Source: DATCBF01 sp964401995 (GTDB lineage Bacteria > Actinomycetota > Thermoleophilia > Solirubrobacterales > 70-9). Taken from it: a stretch of 64,000 nt of DNA. The notes under the pieces were generated by a model. That model saw nothing but the letters and a program-made list of their open reading frames with translations. It had not been told where the DNA came from and searched no databases. A program made the position numbers and the translations under genes. The first letter of the stretch is position 1; each line of letters opens with the position of its first letter. Positions 1-7,852 of this stretch are shown here, piece by piece. Where the stretch lies: the NCBI GenBank assembly GCA_964401995.1, contig CAYOAP010000002.1, forward strand, positions 124,001 to 188,000. The letters are read 5' to 3'.

Positions 1-1
1 C

Positions 2-670
2 AAGAAGCTGGTCGACGGGATCGTCAGGTTGCGCCGTGCGGAGCGGATTCCGGCGGCCGCGGCCGATGTCGCCGCCGTCCGCCGCGACCTCGAGGCGCGG
101 GTCGGGGCGACGCTCTCGCGCTCGCGGGCGGCGCTGATCCTCGGGGTCAGCCAGACCGCCCTCGACCGCTGGGTCGCCGCCGGCCAGATCCCGATTGTGC
201 TCACCCCGGGGGGGCGGCGCGAGGTGCCGCGCCAGTTCGTGGTCGAGCTGCGCGAGGCGATCGAGGAGATGAGGGGGAGGGGCCACGGGCAGCCGCTGGC
301 GGCGGCGCTGGCGGCGCGGCGCGAGGCGGCGGCGAAGGTCGGCGGCGGCCGCCCGGCCGAGCCCTCGGTCCCGCGTGGCCACCTCACTGCCGAGCGGCGC
401 AGCCGGGCTGCCCACCAGGTCGTCGCCGAGCGGCTCGACCCGGCGCTGGTCGAGGAGGCGCGTGCGCGGGTCGAGCGGTTGGCCGCCGAGGGGCATCTGC
501 ATCCTCGCTACGCCGAGCGCTGGCGGGGGCTGCTCTCGCGTCCGCTCGACGAGATCGCGGCGGCGATCGCCGCCGACGACGAGGAGGGCCGCGACCTGCG
601 CCAGAACAGCCCCTTCGCCGGGGTCCTGAACGAGCAGGAGCGCCGCCGGATCATCGAGACGGTCCGCTAG
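2..670 (+). CDS. Helix-turn-helix (excisionase/MerR-like) DNA-binding protein, 5' end outside window
   Basis: The reading frame is open from the first bases of the window, with codons KKLVDGIV before an internal TTG at 29, so the true start probably lies upstream. About 30 residues in, ATLSRSRAALILGVSQTALD followed by RWVAAGQIP has the form of an excisionase/MerR-type helix-turn-helix with a following wing (TPGGRREVPR). The rest is Arg/Ala/Glu-rich and probably helical. The stop is 5 nt before the next gene, a nucleotidyltransferase-like protein, so the two are probably co-transcribed. By analogy with HTH/nucleotidyltransferase pairs it could be an antitoxin-like repressor, but that is inference. 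DNA binding is well supported; the role is not. Confidence 0.75.
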   Translation, partial: KKLVDGIVRLRRAERIPAAAADVAAVRRDLEARVGATLSRSRAALILGVSQTALDRWVAAGQIPIVLTPGGRREVPRQFVVELREAIEEMRGRGHGQPLAAALAARREAAAKVGGGRPAEPSVPRGHLTAERRSRAAHQVVAERLDPALVEEARARVERLAAEGHLHPRYAERWRGLLSRPLDEIAAAIAADDEEGRDLRQNSPFAGVLNEQERRRIIETVR

Positions 671-675
671 CCGAG

Positions 676-1224
676 ATGCGCCGCCCCGAGCTTGAGCACG
701 TGATCCGGGCGGCGGCGACGGCCAGCGGCGACGACGAGCTGGTGATCGTCGGCAGCCAGGCGATCCTTGGCCAGTTCCCCGAGGCGCCCGCCTCGATGCT
801 GGTCTCGCGCGAGGCCGACGTCTACCCCCGCAACCATCCCGAGCGCGGCGACGAGATCGAAGGCAGCCTCGGCGACGGCTCCTACTTCGACGCGACCTTC
901 GGCTACTACGCCCACGCGGTCGGGCCGGAGACGGCGAAGGCGCCGAGCGGCTGGGAGCGGCGGCTGGTGCCGATCCGCAACGAGAACACCGGCGGCGCCA
1001 CCGGCTGGTGCCTGGAGGTCCACGACCTGCTGCTCTCCAAGTGCGCGGCGGGCCGGGCGCGGGACTGGGAGTTCGTCGAGGAAGCGCTGCGACATGGCCT
1101 CGCCGATCCTGCTGAGTTGCGTGGCCGCGCCGGCGACCTCCCGCTCGATCCCGAGGGGATCGAGGAGGTCCGTCGCATGGTTGAGGGAGTGATCGCCCGA
1201 GCCGCGTCGAAGGAGAGCGGCTGA
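676..1224 (+). CDS. Nucleotidyltransferase-fold protein (DUF6036/AbiEii-like)
   Basis: The protein has 182 residues. Near the N-terminus VIVGSQAILGQFPEAP (Gly26-Ser27) is followed by SREADVYP (Glu46, Asp48). This matches the GS...(D/E)xD metal-binding pattern of minimal nucleotidyltransferases such as those in AbiEii-type toxins and DUF6036 proteins. A helical C-terminal half follows, with LEVHDLLLSKCAAGRARDW resembling the conserved helix in those families. It starts 5 nt after the HTH gene and its stop overlaps the crcB start (ATGA), so all three may share a transcript. A toxin, a tRNA-modifying enzyme or a non-catalytic relative are all possible. No frameshift is seen. Confidence 0.7.
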   Translation: MRRPELEHVIRAAATASGDDELVIVGSQAILGQFPEAPASMLVSREADVYPRNHPERGDEIEGSLGDGSYFDATFGYYAHAVGPETAKAPSGWERRLVPIRNENTGGATGWCLEVHDLLLSKCAAGRARDWEFVEEALRHGLADPAELRGRAGDLPLDPEGIEEVRRMVEGVIARAASKESG

Positions 1225-1625
1225 TGCGCCTCTCCCAGCTCGACCGCCGCAGGCTGCTCGCGATCTATCTCGGCGGGGTCGCCGGCGCGCTGCTGCGAGT
1301 CGGGCTGGCGCAGGCGGCGCCAGTTGGGCCGGGCGGCTGGCCCTGGGCGACCTTCGCGGTCAACATGGCCGGGGCGCTGCTGCTCGGCTACTTCTTCGCC
1401 CTCTTCCGCGACCATCCTGACGAGAGCCTGCACCACCCGTTCCTCGGCACCGGCATCTGCGGCACCCTGACCACCTTCTCGACCATGCAGCTGGAGCTGT
1501 TCGAGCTGGTCGACGGCGGCCGGCTCGGCCTCGCCGCTGGCTACTGCGCGGCGACGCTGGCGCTCGGCTACCTCTGCGTCCGCGCCGGGATCGACCTGGA
1601 GCGCCGCCAGGGAGTCGCTCGATGA
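1224..1625 (+). CDS. crcB: Fluoride ion channel/exporter CrcB (Fluc), first copy
   Basis: A 133-residue protein with four hydrophobic segments and the CrcB signatures PWATFAVNMAGALLLGYFFA and GTLTTFSTMQLE. The TTFST motif lines the fluoride pathway in Fluc channels. CrcB proteins are dual-topology dimers that let toxic cytoplasmic fluoride leak out. The ATG overlaps the previous stop by 4 bp (ATGA). A second crcB follows after 58 nt, the usual arrangement when two subunits form a heterodimer. I saw no fluoride riboswitch before either copy. Confidence 0.93.
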   Translation: MRLSQLDRRRLLAIYLGGVAGALLRVGLAQAAPVGPGGWPWATFAVNMAGALLLGYFFALFRDHPDESLHHPFLGTGICGTLTTFSTMQLELFELVDGGRLGLAAGYCAATLALGYLCVRAGIDLERRQGVAR

Positions 1626-1638
1626 TCTCTGGCCTGGG

Positions 1639-1683
1639 CGCGTGGTTCCTTTCAGCAGCCCTGCTGTCGAAAGGAACCACGCG
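1639..1683 (+). promoter_or_regulatory. 15-bp perfect hairpin covering the crcB2 ribosome-binding site
   Basis: The left arm at 1639-1653 (CGCGTGGTTCCTTTC) is exactly complementary to the right arm at 1669-1683 (GAAAGGAACCACGCG), with a 15-nt loop that can itself form AGCAG/CTGCT. The right arm contains AAAGGAA at 1670-1676, the only Shine-Dalgarno-like sequence for the ATG at 1684. The folded RNA would therefore hide the ribosome-binding site. It could control translation of the second subunit or act as a partial terminator. There is no U-tract. Confidence 0.6.
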
Positions 1684-2049
1684 ATGACCCCGCTGGGCTG
1701 GATCGCCGTCGGCCTGCTCGGCGGGGCCGCCGCCGCGGCGCGCTTCCTGATCGACGCGGCGATCCACGCGCGCTACTCGGCCCCCTTTCCGCTCGGGATC
1801 TTCGCCGTCAACATCGCCGGCGCGCTCGCCCTCGGCCTCGTCGCCGGAGCGGCGCTGCATGGCCAGGCGCTCATCATCGTCGCCGGCGGCGGCATCGGCT
1901 CCTTCACCACCTTCTCGACCTGGATCCTCGACTCCCACCGGCTCGGGCAGGCCGGGCTGGCCCGCATCGCCTGGCTCAACATCGGCGTCTCGCTGGTCGT
2001 CGGATTCGCCGCCGTGGCCTTCGGCCACTGGCTCGGCGGGGCGCTGTAG
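1684..2049 (+). CDS. crcB: Fluoride ion channel/exporter CrcB (Fluc), second copy
   Basis: A 121-residue CrcB homologue starting at ATG 1684, 7 nt after AAAGGAA. It has four hydrophobic segments, FAVNIAGALALGLVAG matching the first copy, and GSFTTFSTWILDS. Upstream in-frame codons run through the hairpin and are not conserved CrcB sequence, so the internal ATG is preferred. It probably pairs with the first copy in an antiparallel dimer. Expression relative to the first copy may depend on the hairpin just upstream. Confidence 0.92.
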   Translation: MTPLGWIAVGLLGGAAAAARFLIDAAIHARYSAPFPLGIFAVNIAGALALGLVAGAALHGQALIIVAGGGIGSFTTFSTWILDSHRLGQAGLARIAWLNIGVSLVVGFAAVAFGHWLGGAL

Positions 2050-2109
2050 CGGGCCTCGAGAGCGGCGGCTCCTGCGCCGTCCGCCCCTGTCTTTACTTTG
2101 GATCGGGCG

Positions 2110-3108
2110 ATGGAGCAGCAGGCTCTAACCGACACATTGACCCCCCTCCGAGTCGCCCTGCGCGACCTCGAGGACGGCCAGCGAGTGGCCGGCGTCTACG
2201 CCGTCCGCCAGCGTGAGCTGCGGCGCAAGCGCAACGGCGAGGCCTGGCTGCGGCTGGTGCTCGGCGACGCCGGCGGCGCCTGCGAGGCGGTCTTCTGGGA
2301 GGGCGCCGAGGAGCGCTTCGCGCTGGCCGCCTCCGGCACTCCCGTCTTCGTCACCGGCGTCTTCGAGGTCAGCGAGCGCTGGGGCGGCAAGGTCAAGATC
2401 TCCGAGCTGCGCGAAGCGGCGCCGGAGGAGTACAGCGTCGAGGACCTGACCGCCGAGTCCGACGTCTCCTGCGAGCGGCTTGAGAGCGACCTGCGCGACC
2501 TGCTCGCCACCGTGCAGGACCCGCAGCTGCGCGAGCTGCTCGACCGCTTCTTCGGCGCGGGGACCGAGAAATGGGCCCGCTTCCGCGACGCTCCCGCCGC
2601 CAAGGTCTACCACCAGGCTTACCGCCACGGGCTGCTCGAGCACACCGTCTCCGTCGCCCAGGCGGTCAGCGCCGCCGCCGCCTTCTTCCCCGGCATCGAC
2701 CGCGGCGTCGCCGTCACCGGCGCGCTGCTGCACGACATCGGCAAGACCGAGGCCTACAACGACGACCTGCTGGCGATCGACCTCACCGACCTCGGTCGCC
2801 TTCAGGGCGAGATTCCGCTCGGCTATTACATGGTGCGGCGTGAGATCGAGGAGATCCCGGGCTTCGACGCCGGCCTCGCCCAGGCGGTCCTCCACATCAT
2901 CCTCAGCCACCACGGCTCGCTCGAACACGGCTCCCCGGTCGTCCCCGCCACCCGCGAGGCCGTCCTCGTCCACATGATCGACAACCTCGGCGGCCGTCTC
3001 GGCAGCTTCGACCGCCTTGAGCGCGAGCTTCCCGAGGGCGAGTCCTGGTCCCGCTTCGACCGCGCCCTTTCCGGCTCGGCCTACTTCGGCCGCAACGTCG
3101 CGGCTTAG
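2110..3108 (+). CDS. OB-fold/HD-domain protein, YhaM-like 3'-5' exoribonuclease candidate
   Basis: About 332 residues from ATG 2110; an in-frame TTG at 2098 is the alternative start. The N-terminal part, with WLRLVLGDAGGACEAVFW and VFVTGVFEVSERWGGKVKI, looks like an OB-fold nucleic-acid-binding domain. The C-terminal half is an HD phosphohydrolase domain: HGLLEHTVSV, ALLHDIGK (His-Asp metal pair), ILSHHGS and a later VHMIDNLGG. OB followed by HD, at this length, is the YhaM exoribonuclease layout. Substrate specificity cannot be read from sequence. It ends 9 nt before a convergent small membrane-protein gene. Confidence 0.82.
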   Translation: MEQQALTDTLTPLRVALRDLEDGQRVAGVYAVRQRELRRKRNGEAWLRLVLGDAGGACEAVFWEGAEERFALAASGTPVFVTGVFEVSERWGGKVKISELREAAPEEYSVEDLTAESDVSCERLESDLRDLLATVQDPQLRELLDRFFGAGTEKWARFRDAPAAKVYHQAYRHGLLEHTVSVAQAVSAAAAFFPGIDRGVAVTGALLHDIGKTEAYNDDLLAIDLTDLGRLQGEIPLGYYMVRREIEEIPGFDAGLAQAVLHIILSHHGSLEHGSPVVPATREAVLVHMIDNLGGRLGSFDRLERELPEGESWSRFDRALSGSAYFGRNVAA

Positions 3109-3116
3109 CGCCCGCG

Positions 3117-3434
3117 CTAGAAGCGGCGGGTGCAGCGCTGCATCTTGTTCACGTCCCCGTTCGCGTTCTGGACGCAGTGGAGCAGCTTCTGCGGGTTGCC
3201 GCCCTGCTGTTTGGTGACGTGGAACGAGTGGTTGACCTGGTGGCGGACTTCTTTGCTGACGCCCTTCAAGGTCTTGCCGATTTCGTTGAGCCCGCTGTTC
3301 TTGATCGCTTCGTCGGTGGTGTGCAGAACCGGCTTGACGATGAAGAAATAGGAGGCGGCCAGGACCCCGACGACGACCAACAGCCGGATGATTCCGGAGG
3401 TCAGGCTGCCGAACAGATTGCTTAGGACGTCCAT
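3117..3434 (-). CDS. Small single-pass membrane protein, unknown function
   Basis: A 105-residue protein with one clear membrane segment near the N-terminus (GIIRLLVVVGVLAASYFFIV, about residues 14-34). A polar, partly amphipathic C-terminal part with two Cys (LLHCVQNANGDVN, KMQRCTRRF) follows. No family recognised. It is convergent with the HD-domain gene and divergent from pafBC, whose start is 29 nt away. Base composition is slightly less GC-rich than its neighbours. The Cys residues could form a disulphide if the tail is extracytoplasmic. Confidence 0.6.
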   Translation of the reverse strand: MDVLSNLFGSLTSGIIRLLVVVGVLAASYFFIVKPVLHTTDEAIKNSGLNEIGKTLKGVSKEVRHQVNHSFHVTKQQGGNPQKLLHCVQNANGDVNKMQRCTRRF

Positions 3435-3450
3435 GGCGTTGGCTGGAGAC

Positions 3451-3456
3451 TATCCT
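3451..3456 (+). promoter_or_regulatory. Candidate -10 box (TATCCT) for pafBC
   Basis: TATCCT ends 7 nt before the GTG start at 3464. No Shine-Dalgarno sequence lies between, so a leaderless mRNA is suggested. No convincing -35 element was found. Confidence 0.3.
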
Positions 3457-3463
3457 GCCCCAC

Positions 3464-5515
3464 GTGGCAAAGGACACCGAGAAGCTGATCCGCCAGCTCT
3501 CGCTGATCTCCTTCCTGATGGCACAGGGCAGGCCGGTCTCGGCACTGGAGATCAAGCGCGAGGTGGAGGGCTATAGCGACATGAACGACGACGCCTTCGC
3601 GCGCCGCTTCTACGCCGACCGCGCCGAGCTGGAGAGCCTCGGCATCCAGCTCGGGGTTGAGAAGCCCGGCGAGGGCTTTTTCGAGGCCGAGCTCTACTCG
3701 CTGCCGCCGGAGAACTTCTACCTCGACGCGATCAAATTCGACGATGGCGAGCTGGCGGCGCTGAGCACGGCGCTCTCGCTGCTGACCGACGGCGGCTTCG
3801 CCTACGCCGAGCCGCTGCGCCTGGCCCTGCAGCAGGTCGCCTGGGGCCACCCGAACCCGCTCAACGAGGTCGAGCGCGCCCCGGTCGAGATGGCGATGAC
3901 GGCCTCGGCGGGCGGCCGCGACCTCTCCCAGCGCCTCTCCAAGATCGAGACCGCGATCAGCCGCCGCAAGACGATCGAGTTCACCTACTACACGATGGAG
4001 CGGGGCGAGACCGAGAAGCGCAAGGTCGACCCCTTCCACCTCGTCTTCCGTGGCGGCCAGTTCTATTTGATCGGCCACGCGCACGAGCGCGAGGCGGTCC
4101 GCGTCTTCCGCCTCTCGCGGATCCAGGGCAAGGTCGGCTACGCCTCCAAGGCCGAGCACGACTTCTCGCCGCCGGAGGACTTCGACCGCCGCGACTACGG
4201 CCAGCGCGCCGACTGGCAGCTGGGCGAGACCAAGGGGACGGCGAAGATCTTCGTCCGCGACCGCATCTCCTGGCTGGTCGAGCGCGACAACGGCGGCTAC
4301 GGCGAGATCCGCGAGGCGAAACGCTCCGACGGCGCCTCCGGCAAGGGCATCATCTTCGAGACCGAGTACGCCTCCGAGCGCGAGCTGATCGCCTGGATCC
4401 TGCGCTGGCGCCAGAACGTGCAGGTGCTGGGCCCGGACGAGCTGCGCGAGGAGGTCGAGCGGCGGCTCTCGCTGCTGCACTCCCGCCACGAGAACGGCTT
4501 CGAGCCGGCGAAGACGGTCGACCGGCCGCTGCGCGAGGCGCCGAAGCGCACCCGCTCCAACGGCCGCGGCGAGGCGGCGATCCGGCCCGAGCGCTTCGCC
4601 CGCCTGGTCACCCTGGCCGGGATGCTGATCGAATCGGCGAAGCTGGGCGAGCGGCTGCAGATCGCCGAGCTGCGCCAGCGCCTGGAACTGACCGACGAGG
4701 AGCTGCGCGAGGACGTCGAGCTGCTCAACGTCGTCAACTTCGGCGGCGGCACCTACGTCCTCTACGCCGAAATCATCGGCAACGAGATCGAGGTTGACTC
4801 CCAGCCCTACGGCGACAACTTCGCCCGCCCGGCGCGGTTGCTGCCGCTGGAGGCGAAGGCGCTGGTGGCGGCGATCGACCTCTTCGGCGACCACCTGCCG
4901 CAGGGCGGGCTGCAGAGCGCCCGGACCAAAATCGTCGCCGCGCTCGGCCACGACCCTTCCGAGGAGGGGCTGGAGATCGCCTCCGGCGGCGGCGACGACG
5001 CCGAGGTGGCGCGCGTCGTCAACGAAGCGATCGCCGAGCGCAGGATCCTCGAGCTGCAGTACTACAAGGAGAACGAGGACCAGTTCACCAAGCGCTCGGT
5101 CGAGCCCTACCGGCTGGAGAACGGCAAGGAGGGCTGGTACGTCGAGTGCTTCGACCTCGGCCGTGAGGCGATCCGCCACTTCAAGCTCGACCGGGTCAAG
5201 GAGGCGACGCTCTCGGAGGAGACCTTCGAGCCGCGCCCCGAGGTCGAGGAGCTGGCCGGGGTCGAGGGCTGGATGACCGACGGCGAAGTGCCGACCGCCC
5301 AGGTCGCCCGGGTCTGGGTCTCGCCGGAGCGGGCGCGCTGGCTGCGCGAGGAGCGGACCGTGGTCGAGGAGCTGGCCGACGGCGCCGTCGTCGTCGAGGT
5401 CCCCTACGCCGGCACCTCCTGGCTGGTGCGCGAGATCCTGCGCGGCGCCGGCGACCTCGTCGTGCTCGAGCCCGACGAGGCCCGCGACGCGATCGCCAAA
5501 GAGCTGACCGACTGA
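3464..5515 (+). CDS. pafBC: Fused PafB-PafC WYL-domain transcriptional activator
   Basis: A 683-residue protein made of two similar halves. Each half has an N-terminal winged-helix region (about residues 5-70 and 375-440) and a WYL domain (around EFTYYTMERGETEKRKVDP with HLVFRGGQFYLIGHA, and around LELQYYKENEDQFTKRSVEP with LENGKEGWYVECFD). This is PafB and PafC joined in one chain; in many actinobacteria they are separate genes. PafBC activates the mycobacterial DNA-damage response, with the WYL domains sensing a nucleic-acid ligand. The proteasome genes often linked to pafBC are not in this window. GTG 3464 was chosen because the HTH begins directly after it. Confidence 0.87.
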   Translation: MAKDTEKLIRQLSLISFLMAQGRPVSALEIKREVEGYSDMNDDAFARRFYADRAELESLGIQLGVEKPGEGFFEAELYSLPPENFYLDAIKFDDGELAALSTALSLLTDGGFAYAEPLRLALQQVAWGHPNPLNEVERAPVEMAMTASAGGRDLSQRLSKIETAISRRKTIEFTYYTMERGETEKRKVDPFHLVFRGGQFYLIGHAHEREAVRVFRLSRIQGKVGYASKAEHDFSPPEDFDRRDYGQRADWQLGETKGTAKIFVRDRISWLVERDNGGYGEIREAKRSDGASGKGIIFETEYASERELIAWILRWRQNVQVLGPDELREEVERRLSLLHSRHENGFEPAKTVDRPLREAPKRTRSNGRGEAAIRPERFARLVTLAGMLIESAKLGERLQIAELRQRLELTDEELREDVELLNVVNFGGGTYVLYAEIIGNEIEVDSQPYGDNFARPARLLPLEAKALVAAIDLFGDHLPQGGLQSARTKIVAALGHDPSEEGLEIASGGGDDAEVARVVNEAIAERRILELQYYKENEDQFTKRSVEPYRLENGKEGWYVECFDLGREAIRHFKLDRVKEATLSEETFEPRPEVEELAGVEGWMTDGEVPTAQVARVWVSPERARWLREERTVVEELADGAVVVEVPYAGTSWLVREILRGAGDLVVLEPDEARDAIAKELTD

Positions 5516-5530
5516 CGCAGGCGCCCGCAA

Positions 5531-5575
5531 CGAGACCAACATTTCCGTTCGTATAGGCGGGAAATGTGGGTTTCG
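5531..5575 (+). terminator. Family A inverted repeat, copy 1 (possible terminator)
   Basis: Arms 5531-5546 and 5560-5575 pair over 16 bp with one G-U and one mismatch, around a 13-nt loop. The arm consensus CGAGACCTACATTTCC is shared with the copy at 45973-46023. It lies between two genes in tandem, 15 nt after the pafBC stop. There is no T-tract, so intrinsic termination is not certain. Confidence 0.5.
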
Positions 5576-5599
5576 TGATCGACTACCTGGTGGATTGAA

Positions 5600-6322
5600 T
5601 TGACCCAGGCGCCGGGACATCCAGAGATCGTCCGCATCCTCGCCCCCAACCCGGGAGCGATGACGGGGGCGGGGACCAACACTTACCTATATGGGACCGA
5701 CCCGTGCGTCGTGATCGACCCCGGCCCCGATGACGCCGGCCACATCGACGCGATCCGCGCCGCGGCAGAGGAGCGGGGCGGCGTCGGCCTGGTCCTGCTC
5801 ACCCACAGCCACGGCGACCACGCCGACGGCGCCGGCCGGCTCGGGGTCGAGGTGATCCTGCCGCTCGACGGCGAGCAGCACGGCGGCCTGCGGGCGCTCG
5901 CCACCCCTGGCCACGCCGCCGACCACGTCTGCCTGATGGCCGCCGGCGCGGTCTGCTTCAGCGGCGACCTGGTGCTGGGCGAGGGCTCGACCTTCGTCCC
6001 GCCCGACGGCGGCTCGCTGGCCGCTTACATGACTTCGCTGCGCCTGCTCCAGGCCGAGCCGATCGCCCTGATGTGCCCCGGCCACGGTCCCTGGATCACC
6101 GACCCGGCGGCGAAACTCGCCGAGTACGTCGAGCACCGCGAGATGCGCGAGCGCCGCCTGCTCGCCGCCCTCGACCGCGGCGAGCGCTCCCGCGAAGCGC
6201 TGCTGGACGAGGTCTGGGACGACGTCGCGCCCGGCCTGCGCCAGGCGGCGGCGATGGTGATGGACGCACACCTGCAGAAGCTGGAGGCCGAAGGCCGGCT
6301 GCCGGGCGACGTCAGCCGTTAG
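5600..6322 (+). CDS. MBL-fold metallo-hydrolase, LACTB2-like
   Basis: A 240-residue protein from TTG 5600, with GGTGGA a few bases upstream. It opens with the conserved APNPGAMTGAGTNTYLYG, then the metal-binding THSHGDHADG. GHAADHV and FSGDLVLGEGSTFVPPDGG follow, then CPGHGPWITDP. A helical winged-helix-like tail (EHREMRERRLLAALDRG...) is the typical C-terminal domain of LACTB2-type enzymes, some of which are endoribonucleases and others thioesterases or hydrolases. All usual metal ligands appear present. The gene overlaps the 3' end of the convergent neighbour by 4 bp. The substrate is unknown. Confidence 0.87.
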   Translation: MTQAPGHPEIVRILAPNPGAMTGAGTNTYLYGTDPCVVIDPGPDDAGHIDAIRAAAEERGGVGLVLLTHSHGDHADGAGRLGVEVILPLDGEQHGGLRALATPGHAADHVCLMAAGAVCFSGDLVLGEGSTFVPPDGGSLAAYMTSLRLLQAEPIALMCPGHGPWITDPAAKLAEYVEHREMRERRLLAALDRGERSREALLDEVWDDVAPGLRQAAAMVMDAHLQKLEAEGRLPGDVSR

Positions 6323-7797
6323 CCGGCTTTCTTGTCACCGCTCAGATAGCGGGCGATGGCGAAGCCGCCGCCGGTGCCGAGGAGCGAGGTTGAGATGCCG
6401 CCGCCGACGACGATCCGGCCCTGCGCGTCGAGCATGACCTGGGTGGCGAAGCTGCTCGAGGGGCCGCCGAACCCGGTCCTGACAGACCCGTGCCGTCCGA
6501 ACGAGCGGTCGAAGTTCCCTTCTGGGTTCATCCGCGCGAGGAAGAACGTGGATCGGGTCAGCCGGTTGTTTTTGGATTTCGAGACTCGTTTCGAGATCCG
6601 GCCCGCGAAGAGCAGGCGCCCACGCGAGTCAGCGGTGACGGCTGCAAACGCGGCACGTTTCGGCAGGATGATCTGGAGTCGCCCGATGCGCCCGAAGCCG
6701 GGGTCGGCGGCGCCGTCGGGGAGCAGGCGAAGCACCAGCTGCGCGCCCTTCTCCGGGGCCCCGAGGAGGACGATCTTGCCGGAGCGCGTGACGGTGGCGA
6801 CTGGAGCGCTCTGGTATCCGATCGCGCGGAAGCCGGCGAAGCCGAAGCCGGGGTTAAGAGCACCTTCGGGCCCGAACCCGGTCAGCACCACAGGAGGACC
6901 GCCGCCTTCCCCGTTGCAACGAGGTTTGCCCAGCCCGACCGCAAATAGGTCGCCGCTCGGAAAGAGGGCCCCCTGCTCGAAGGAGGTGAGATCGGAGATC
7001 TGACGGAGGCCGCCTTCACCGAAGCTGGAGTCGAGGCCGCCGGATTCGGTCAGGCGAGCGACGAAGCCGGTTGAAATGGCGGTTTCGGTCGAGCTGCAGT
7101 TGACGATTTTGGTGACTGAGCCGCCGGTCAGGACCGGCCGGTCCTGCGAGTCGACGGTGAGGCTGCGGAGGCCGACGGCGGCGCCGCTGTAAAAGCCGGC
7201 GCCGATTGCCGGAGGTTTGATCCCAAAGTTCGAGACGAGCGTGCCTCCCTGCCCGAAGCTTGTGTCGACGGCGCCATCGGCGGCGATGCGCATCACCGCC
7301 GCTGAGCTGATCAGCGGGTCGGGCGTCGAGCTGGCGGGCAGTGGGCGGGCAGAGCCGCCGATCAGAACCCGGCCCTGGGAGTCGACGGCGACGCCAGCCA
7401 GCACGAAGCTCATTCCCGGGGGCCGCGCGACCGTGACCAGGCCGCCGGCGCCGAATCCTGGATCGAGCTTCCCGCTGGGCAGGAAGCGGGCGATCCTGGT
7501 GCTGCCGGCGACGACGATCTTGCCGCCCGGCGCCGGCGCCATCACCAGGTGGCCAGCGGTGAACTGGAAGGGGAGCGTGTATTTGACTCCGACGTTGCCG
7601 GCATTTTCGGCGGGGAAGGCGACCGTCGCCTTGCCGCCTTTGCCGAAGCTCTGGTCGAGTCGCCCGGCGAGGTTCGGCTTTGCGCCATGCTCCGTCTTCG
7701 CCGCCGCTGGGGTTGCCGTGACGGCCGCCGTCGCAACGAGGCAGGCCAGCATTGCAACGGCCGTGTGCGCCCGCTTGATCCGCTCTTTCCCGCTCAA
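6319..7797 (-). CDS. Secreted delta-60-repeat (beta-propeller-like) protein
   Basis: About 492 residues from a TTG at 7797 that follows a strong GGGGAGGGG ribosome-binding site. A signal peptide follows directly (KRAHTAVAMLACLVATAAVT, then ATPAAAK). The mature part has at least seven copies of a repeat with core LDxSFGxGG: LDQSFGKGG, LDPGFGAGG, VDTSFGQGG, LDSSFGEGG, LNPGFGFAG, ADPGFGRIG, FDRSFGRHG. Between them lie DSQGRVLIGG-type strands. This is the delta-60 repeat family, thought to form a propeller on secreted proteins; its function is unknown. The gene is divergent from the acylase gene, with starts 55 nt apart. Confidence 0.85.
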   Translation of the reverse strand: MSGKERIKRAHTAVAMLACLVATAAVTATPAAAKTEHGAKPNLAGRLDQSFGKGGKATVAFPAENAGNVGVKYTLPFQFTAGHLVMAPAPGGKIVVAGSTRIARFLPSGKLDPGFGAGGLVTVARPPGMSFVLAGVAVDSQGRVLIGGSARPLPASSTPDPLISSAAVMRIAADGAVDTSFGQGGTLVSNFGIKPPAIGAGFYSGAAVGLRSLTVDSQDRPVLTGGSVTKIVNCSSTETAISTGFVARLTESGGLDSSFGEGGLRQISDLTSFEQGALFPSGDLFAVGLGKPRCNGEGGGPPVVLTGFGPEGALNPGFGFAGFRAIGYQSAPVATVTRSGKIVLLGAPEKGAQLVLRLLPDGAADPGFGRIGRLQIILPKRAAFAAVTADSRGRLLFAGRISKRVSKSKNNRLTRSTFFLARMNPEGNFDRSFGRHGSVRTGFGGPSSSFATQVMLDAQGRIVVGGGISTSLLGTGGGFAIARYLSGDKKAG

Positions 7798-7852
7798 ATC
7801 GATACCCCTCCCCTGACTTCCTGGCTGACCAGCCAACTGATAAACAATCACT

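Noticed and set aside
1100..1683. Possible fluoride riboswitch near the crcB genes
   Set aside because: The conserved fluoride-riboswitch core was not found; the hairpin at 1639-1683 does not resemble it.
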